From the NCBI GenBank assembly GCA_023447335.1, contig JAEXOD010000212.1:1-10975 (forward strand): DNA of 10,975 nt. The letters are read 5' to 3'. The translations under genes were made by a program, and so were the position numbers. Source of the stretch: Bacteroidota bacterium. Lineage in GTDB: Bacteria; Bacteroidota; Ignavibacteria; Ignavibacteriales; Melioribacteraceae. Under the pieces are notes generated by a model. It saw only the letters and a list, made by a program, of their open reading frames with translations, ran no database searches and was not told the DNA's origin. This document shows, piece after piece, positions 6,434 to 10,975 of the stretch; the stretch's first letter is position 1, and every line of letters begins with the position of its first letter.

Positions 6434-9400
6434 TTATTTAACTTTTCCTATAAACTTTACTTCGGTTCCTTTATTTACTTCAGAATTAATAGTTATTTTA
6501 CCGTTTATAGATAAAGCTCGTTTTTCTAAGTTAATTAATCCGTTACCTGAGCAATTTTCATCTGATTTAAAACCTATCCCGTTATCGGAAATTGACATGT
6601 ATAAATAACCGTTTTTATAATTAACATCAAGGAAAATTTTAGTACATTTACTATGTTTTAAAGAATTATTTAGTGCTTCTTTAAAAATTAAATATAAATT
6701 CTGTTTGTATTCCATTTTCAGTTTAATTTGTTTTATTTTATCAACATTTTGAGTGATAAAGGAAATTCCTTTAAAAGAATAGATATCACCATATGAATCT
6801 CGCAAACGAATAATTAGATCATGCAGTGAGTCTTTAGAAGGGTTAACAACCCAAACGATATCACTCATCGAATCGATAACTCCTCTTGCCGTATCACTAA
6901 TTTTGCTTAAAAGATTAAAAACTTCAGGATCGCTGTTTCCGGAACGAGCAGCAACTAACTCACTTAAAATAGATATTTCGGTTAAGCTACTACCAATATT
7001 GTCATGTAAATCTGCGGCAAGTTTTGCTTTTAACCTTTCAACAGAAAGAATGCTTTGAAACCTTATATAAAAACCGATATAAAGTAAGAGGACAGTTAAA
7101 AGTATTACAGCTGTAATGAACCACCATTTTTCCCAAAACGGAGCTAAGATAATTATTTTAACATATGCACCTTGTTTATTCCAATAACCGTCGCTATTGG
7201 TACCGTTTACTCTAAAGACATACTCGCCCGGGGAAAGATTTGTGAAGGTAGCAATTCTATTTTTTGCGTCTGTATAAATCCAATTTTTTGTAAAATTTTC
7301 CAAAATAAACTTAAATTTATTTTTTGCAGGATTTGTAAAATCTAAAGAAGAAAACTCAATAGTGATATAATTTTGATCATAATCAAGTATTATTTCGTTA
7401 TTTTCATAAGCAATAGCATTTCCCAACACTTTAACATTTACGATATCGATATTCGGAATAAATTTGTTTTCTTTAATTATATGAGGATCAAAAAAATTTA
7501 AGCCTGATACACCACCAAAATACATTTTACCGTTTTTGTTCTTAAAGTAAGCGTTACCGCTAAATTCCATAGCTTGCAATCCGTCGTTCATATCATAGGT
7601 TGCAACTCTATAAGTGCTTGGATTAAAACGAATTATGCCGTTATCGGTACTTAACCATAAATTATTTATTTCATCTTCAAGAATTCCGTAAACTACAGCA
7701 ATATCTACTCCGGTTGATTTCATATAACGGGTAAATTTCCCCGTGAGCAAATCAAATTTATTCAAACCTCCTCCGAAAGTTCCTATCCAAATATCGTTAA
7801 GACTACTTTTATAGATCGTCAGAATTCTATTTTCACTTAATGAATTTATGTCTTGAGCATTTGATTTATAATTAATAGTTTTTTTTGAATAAGTATTAAC
7901 ATATGTTAATCCACCCCCAAATGAGCCAATTAAGAATTCAGTATTAGAAATTTTGCTAAACGTATAAACACGATCATCGTGAAGATAGTTTTTATCAAAA
8001 TTTTTTATCAGATTTTCAAATTTCAAAGAATATATTGAATTAATACTGTTTATTTTACACTTTACTATTCCTCCTCCGTAACAAGTAAGGTAACATAAAG
8101 AATCAGCATCAAACGTAATTTTTAGAATTTGATTAGAAGCAATAGAAGTTGAATCATTTTTAATATTTTTATATACAAGAATATTCCCGGTATTTTTTTC
8201 AATGATATTTAATCCTCCGGAAAATGTTCCAACCCATAAATTTCCAAATTTATCTTTGTTTATTGCTCGGATATTATTATCTGTTAATTTAGAATTCTCT
8301 TTGGTTAAATATTTTACAGTATTTTTTCTTTTGTCAATTATATTTATTCCGCCTCTAAAAGTACCTACATATATAATTCCGTTATCATCTTCAAAAATTG
8401 ACCACACAGTATCATCGTTTAATGAAATCGGTCCGTAACTTTCTCGACTTATTAGATCAAATTTATTGTTTAAACTTATAACTTGAGTTGCACCTTTACT
8501 AAGATGATGACCGATCCATAAAATATTCGTTTTATCAACTAACAAAGCAATTATTTCATCACTCGGTAGGGAACCCTTATCACCCTTTATATGATAATAA
8601 TTTTGAATTGTTGAAAAATCCCAATTGGTTACTCTAAATAATCCATTTCCAAAAGTTCCGAACCAAATATTACCTAATTTATCTTCTGCAATACTCATGA
8701 TACTATTGAAAGGTTTATTGATAAATTTGACAGGAATTTCAACGTTTTTAATTAAAGCACTATTCTCGTTAAGATTAATGAATTGTAAAGAGTTTAAATA
8801 GGATGATAAAAAGAGTTTATTATCTTTATTAATATATAGTGTTATTAAGTCATTTGAAGCAATTGCCGAATTATTAGTATTAAAATTGATAATTTTATTT
8901 TCTTTTTTATTGAAACAGAAAAGCCCGTTACCTAAAGTGGCAATCCAGATATTATCATCTTTAACTAGCACCGAAGATATTTTAATTAAACTTCTATCTA
9001 ATTCAGTAGAAACTCTCTCAATTTTTGTTATTTGATTATTATTAATAGAAGCCTTAAAAAGTCCGATACCCCAAGTACCTATCCAAAGAGTATTGTTTTT
9101 TTCTTGGGTAATAGATACTAAAGCAGTATTTGTAGTTCTTGAGAAGTTTGACATCGGATAATCTACAATTTCTATCGGATAATCTAATATTTCTTTACTA
9201 ACATACTTTTTGAGGTCATAATGCGTAAATGTTTTTAATTGTTTATTATACAGATTAAGTTCGCCGTTTAATACTCCTACCCATAAATTTCCGCTATTAT
9301 CACTTAGTAATGAAGTTATTGTGTTATCTGTTATACTATTTTCAGCATTTGGATCATTTTTATAAATAGATAAATTATATCCGTCATATTTATTTAATCC

Positions 9401-9574
9401 GTCTGCAGTGCCAAACCAAATGTAACCGGTTTTATCTTGTTGTAAACAGATTACGGAACTTTGCGAAAGCCCCTCATCGATTTTTAAGGACTTAAATAAT
9501 AATCCGGTTCCTTGAGAGTAAATAAGGTTAAAGTTTAAAACGATAAGTAAAAATAATAAGTTAGGGTAGCTCAT
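6434..9574 (-). CDS. Sensor histidine kinase with two Reg_prop beta-propellers and Y_Y_Y domain (HisKA_3 type)
   Basis: This 1046-residue inner-membrane sensor starts with a signal peptide (hydrophobic 5-18, likely cut after IYS at 20). Residues about 35-700 hold some 13-14 Reg_prop blades with the core W(I/V/F)GT..GGL; clear ones are at 52-60, 97-106, 163-172, 303-312, 447-456 and 595-604. This suggests two seven-bladed propellers. A Y_Y_Y domain follows (about 735-808), then one membrane span (819-837). The cytoplasmic kinase has an H-box ADLHDNIGSSLTE with phospho-acceptor H857, N-box EALNNSLKHS (N970), and G-boxes DNGIGF (997-1002) and GNGLINL (1010-1016). It ends there, with no receiver or AraC domain, unlike the fused hybrid regulators of Bacteroides; the adjacent LuxR-type regulator supplies the output. 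The codon just before the ATG is an in-frame TAG, so the start is well fixed. The ligand is unknown; a nutrient handled by the neighbouring SusCD is a guess. Confidence 0.95.
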   Translation of the reverse strand: MSYPNLLFLLIVLNFNLIYSQGTGLLFKSLKIDEGLSQSSVICLQQDKTGYIWFGTADGLNKYDGYNLSIYKNDPNAENSITDNTITSLLSDNSGNLWVGVLNGELNLYNKQLKTFTHYDLKKYVSKEILDYPIEIVDYPMSNFSRTTNTALVSITQEKNNTLWIGTWGIGLFKASINNNQITKIERVSTELDRSLIKISSVLVKDDNIWIATLGNGLFCFNKKENKIINFNTNNSAIASNDLITLYINKDNKLFLSSYLNSLQFINLNENSALIKNVEIPVKFINKPFNSIMSIAEDKLGNIWFGTFGNGLFRVTNWDFSTIQNYYHIKGDKGSLPSDEIIALLVDKTNILWIGHHLSKGATQVISLNNKFDLISRESYGPISLNDDTVWSIFEDDNGIIYVGTFRGGINIIDKRKNTVKYLTKENSKLTDNNIRAINKDKFGNLWVGTFSGGLNIIEKNTGNILVYKNIKNDSTSIASNQILKITFDADSLCYLTCYGGGIVKCKINSINSIYSLKFENLIKNFDKNYLHDDRVYTFSKISNTEFLIGSFGGGLTYVNTYSKKTINYKSNAQDINSLSENRILTIYKSSLNDIWIGTFGGGLNKFDLLTGKFTRYMKSTGVDIAVVYGILEDEINNLWLSTDNGIIRFNPSTYRVATYDMNDGLQAMEFSGNAYFKNKNGKMYFGGVSGLNFFDPHIIKENKFIPNIDIVNVKVLGNAIAYENNEIILDYDQNYITIEFSSLDFTNPAKNKFKFILENFTKNWIYTDAKNRIATFTNLSPGEYVFRVNGTNSDGYWNKQGAYVKIIILAPFWEKWWFITAVILLTVLLLYIGFYIRFQSILSVERLKAKLAADLHDNIGSSLTEISILSELVAARSGNSDPEVFNLLSKISDTARGVIDSMSDIVWVVNPSKDSLHDLIIRLRDSYGDIYSFKGISFITQNVDKIKQIKLKMEYKQNLYLIFKEALNNSLKHSKCTKIFLDVNYKNGYLYMSISDNGIGFKSDENCSGNGLINLEKRALSINGKITINSEVNKGTEVKFIGKVK

Positions 9575-9587
9575 CTAATAATAATCT

Positions 9588-9809
9588 TTAAGTCTTATTA
9601 AACGGATTATTTTTTTTGATTTGTTCTTTCACTTTATCTAAAAGTTTTTTTGCCCAAATAAATTCTGTTGCCAAAATCGATAATCCCACAGGAATAACAA
9701 TAAATGCCGGACCGGGTAGAATAATTAATGCAAGTCCAATTAATAAGATTGTAAAACCTACTATAATAACAAATATTCTTTTAAATTGCTTCAAAGTTTT
9801 AATGATCAT
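9588..9809 (-). CDS. PGPGW-family small transmembrane protein
   Basis: This is a 73-residue membrane protein. Basic MIIKTLKQFKR is followed by a hydrophobic helix (about 12-30) reaching the PGP turn in IILPGPAF (29-36), then a second hydrophobic stretch VIPVGLSILATEF and WAKKLLDKVKEQIKK. This matches the family 'G..Ll.lG...ilPGPg...i..GL.iLa.Ef.WAr.ll'. The usual PGPG here reads PGPA. The function of the family is not established. An in-frame TAG four codons before the ATG supports the start; the nearest ribosome site, AGG in ATAGGTAG, is about 12 bases away and so not ideal. It lies 25 bases after the isocitrate dehydrogenase gene and 13 bases before the kinase gene, so it probably shares their transcript. 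Confidence 0.85.
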   Translation of the reverse strand: MIIKTLKQFKRIFVIIVGFTILLIGLALIILPGPAFIVIPVGLSILATEFIWAKKLLDKVKEQIKKNNPFNKT

Positions 9810-9834
9810 TAAATTATTCTACCTATCTTATTTA

Positions 9835-10975
9835 TTATTCACCTTGACCCAAAGAAAATCCCTTTTCTCCGTCAAAAAGATATAAGTTTTCTGTTTTGAT
9901 AAACTCAATGTTATTAGACATAAGAGAGTTTAATAAGTTCAAAATATCATTGGGGCTTATTTCTATTAATTGATTTACTTTTCCCTTAATTTCCTCACAT
10001 TTATTTGAAACAAATCTGCAACGCCAATGGTCTGTGCAGTATGTTTCGGGAATACCGTTTGGATAAACCTTCACACCTCTATTGGTTATTAATTTCAATT
10101 GCAAATTTCCGGTATCAATTTTATTTAGTAAATCTCCAAGTATATCAGGATTCCGTTGTTCATTATCCCAATGCAAGAACACATCAACTCCGACAAGTTG
10201 TTTTTTCTGCTTGACTGTATCCTTTATTTTTACCGAAATAGTTTTCTTTTCTGATTCTGAAAAATTTGCATGGAAAATATTATCAGATTTTTTACCAAGT
10301 CTATTAATAATTGCTTCAGAAAATTCGAAAGTGCTTACAAGTTTTTTTGATAAGCCGACTTTATAAATATCAGCAGTATGAAAGCCTTCTTCTAATGTAA
10401 GCAACCAAGCATTTTGAATTTTATCTGCGATTTCCGGTTGTCCTAAATGTACTAGCATCATAACAGCAGCATTTAGCAAACCTGAAGGATTTGCAATCCC
10501 TTTTCCTGCAATATCCGGAGCACTACCGTGAATTGCCTCAAACATTGCACAAGTTTCACCGACATTTGCAGAACTTCCTAAACCGACTGATCCCGCAACC
10601 AATGCAGCTATATCAGAAATTATATCTCCATATAAGTTTAATGTTACAATAACATCCAAATCTTCGGGACGTGCCGCAACTAAAGCTGAACCGATATCAA
10701 TGATTTTATGTTCGCTTGGTATATCAGGGTATTCAGATGAAACTTCTCTAAAAATTTTATGAAATAACCCGTCTGTTTGTTTCATAATATTATCTTTTGT
10801 CATGCAGGTTAGGTGTTTTCGTCCGTAAACTTTTGCATATTCAAAAGCATATCTAACAATTCTTTCGCTTCCAGGTCTTGAGATTATTTTTAAACATTGT
10901 ACAACTTCATCAGTTTGTCTATGTTCTATTCCGGAATATAAATCTTCTTCGTTTTCTCGAATGATTACAATATCC
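9835..10975 (-). CDS. icd: Isocitrate dehydrogenase with C-terminal extension, predicted NAD-linked (5' partial)
   Basis: The frame runs off the right edge with no stop; 379 residues are visible and roughly 100 N-terminal residues are missing. The ATG at 10803 is an internal methionine: the 57 codons before it read DIVIIRENEEDLYSG and onward, clear family sequence. Visible catalytic residues (numbered from the first visible residue) are R6, Y13, K60 in TKDNIMK, and the metal-binding aspartates D93, D117 and D121 (NLYGDIISD). The enzyme oxidatively decarboxylates isocitrate to 2-oxoglutarate in the TCA cycle. At the cofactor loop HGSAPDIAGKGIANP, D154, I155 and A161 stand where E. coli NADP-enzyme has Lys344, Tyr345 and Val351; Asp/Ile/Ala is the NAD pattern. 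Beyond about residue 230 lies the extra domain (VGVDVFLHW, LITNRGVKVYP, CTDHWRCRF) seen in Thermus and Rickettsia enzymes. A related beta-decarboxylating dehydrogenase is unlikely given this extension. Confidence 0.93.
   Translation of the reverse strand, partial: DIVIIRENEEDLYSGIEHRQTDEVVQCLKIISRPGSERIVRYAFEYAKVYGRKHLTCMTKDNIMKQTDGLFHKIFREVSSEYPDIPSEHKIIDIGSALVAARPEDLDVIVTLNLYGDIISDIAALVAGSVGLGSSANVGETCAMFEAIHGSAPDIAGKGIANPSGLLNAAVMMLVHLGQPEIADKIQNAWLLTLEEGFHTADIYKVGLSKKLVSTFEFSEAIINRLGKKSDNIFHANFSESEKKTISVKIKDTVKQKKQLVGVDVFLHWDNEQRNPDILGDLLNKIDTGNLQLKLITNRGVKVYPNGIPETYCTDHWRCRFVSNKCEEIKGKVNQLIEISPNDILNLLNSLMSNNIEFIKTENLYLFDGEKGFSLGQGE

Noticed and set aside
6186..6608. 140-codon open frame on the + strand across the regulator/kinase junction
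   Set aside because: It is antisense to two well-supported genes, has no recognisable family motif, and its composition is that of a reverse-strand shadow.
6434..9574. Possible fusion or hybrid kinase with receiver domain
   Set aside because: The protein ends shortly after the G2 box of the ATPase domain (residue 1046) with a clean TAA; the receiver is encoded by the separate downstream gene.
9835..10803. Treating the ATG at 10803 as the start of a complete 322-residue dehydrogenase
   Set aside because: The frame stays open to the window edge and the 57 codons before this ATG encode conserved isocitrate dehydrogenase sequence, so the methionine is internal and the gene is 5' partial.

Overview
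The window is AT-rich (roughly two thirds A+T) bacterial DNA. A SusC/SusD outer-membrane pair, a sensor kinase with Reg_prop propellers and a Y_Y_Y domain, and a PGPGW membrane protein together point to the Bacteroidota/Chlorobiota assemblage. The SusC and SusD variants resemble those I associate with Ignavibacteria-like lineages, but the exact taxon is an inference. Coding density is high. Two genes at the left are on the + strand and everything else is on the - strand.

Left block (1-1245, +): the C-terminal end of a PpiC/SurA-type peptidyl-prolyl isomerase is followed, 9 bases after its stop, by a MoxR-type AAA+ ATPase with a TTG start. A symmetrical hairpin with T-runs on both strands (1251-1277) ends this block and also ends the convergent susD transcript.

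Middle block (1298-5545, -): a two-gene susC-susD unit encodes a TonB-dependent outer-membrane transporter and its surface lipoprotein. The genes are 12 bases apart. No glycoside hydrolase or other degradative enzyme lies in the window, so the substrate cannot be named.

Intergenic region 5546-5779: this is the only sizeable gene-free stretch. It holds a perfect 15-base-arm inverted repeat and three direct copies of TATTTTGAA, and probably carries the susCD promoter and control sites.

Right block (5780-10975, -): in transcription order this is an isocitrate dehydrogenase (5' end outside the window), a 73-residue PGPGW membrane protein, a large propeller-containing sensor histidine kinase, and a NarL/LuxR-type response regulator. 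The gaps are only 25, 13 and 15 bases, so the four genes may share a transcript. The kinase and regulator form a two-component system just upstream of susCD. The simplest reading is that the kinase senses a periplasmic ligand and the regulator controls susCD through the intergenic sites; this is inference from position and family. The dehydrogenase has the C-terminal extension of the Thermus/Rickettsia type but carries residues typical of NAD rather than NADP use.

I see no CRISPR array, transposase, tRNA or rRNA. I do not find a clearly undescribed system. The best leads are the regulatory palindrome and the split two-component control of a Sus pair.
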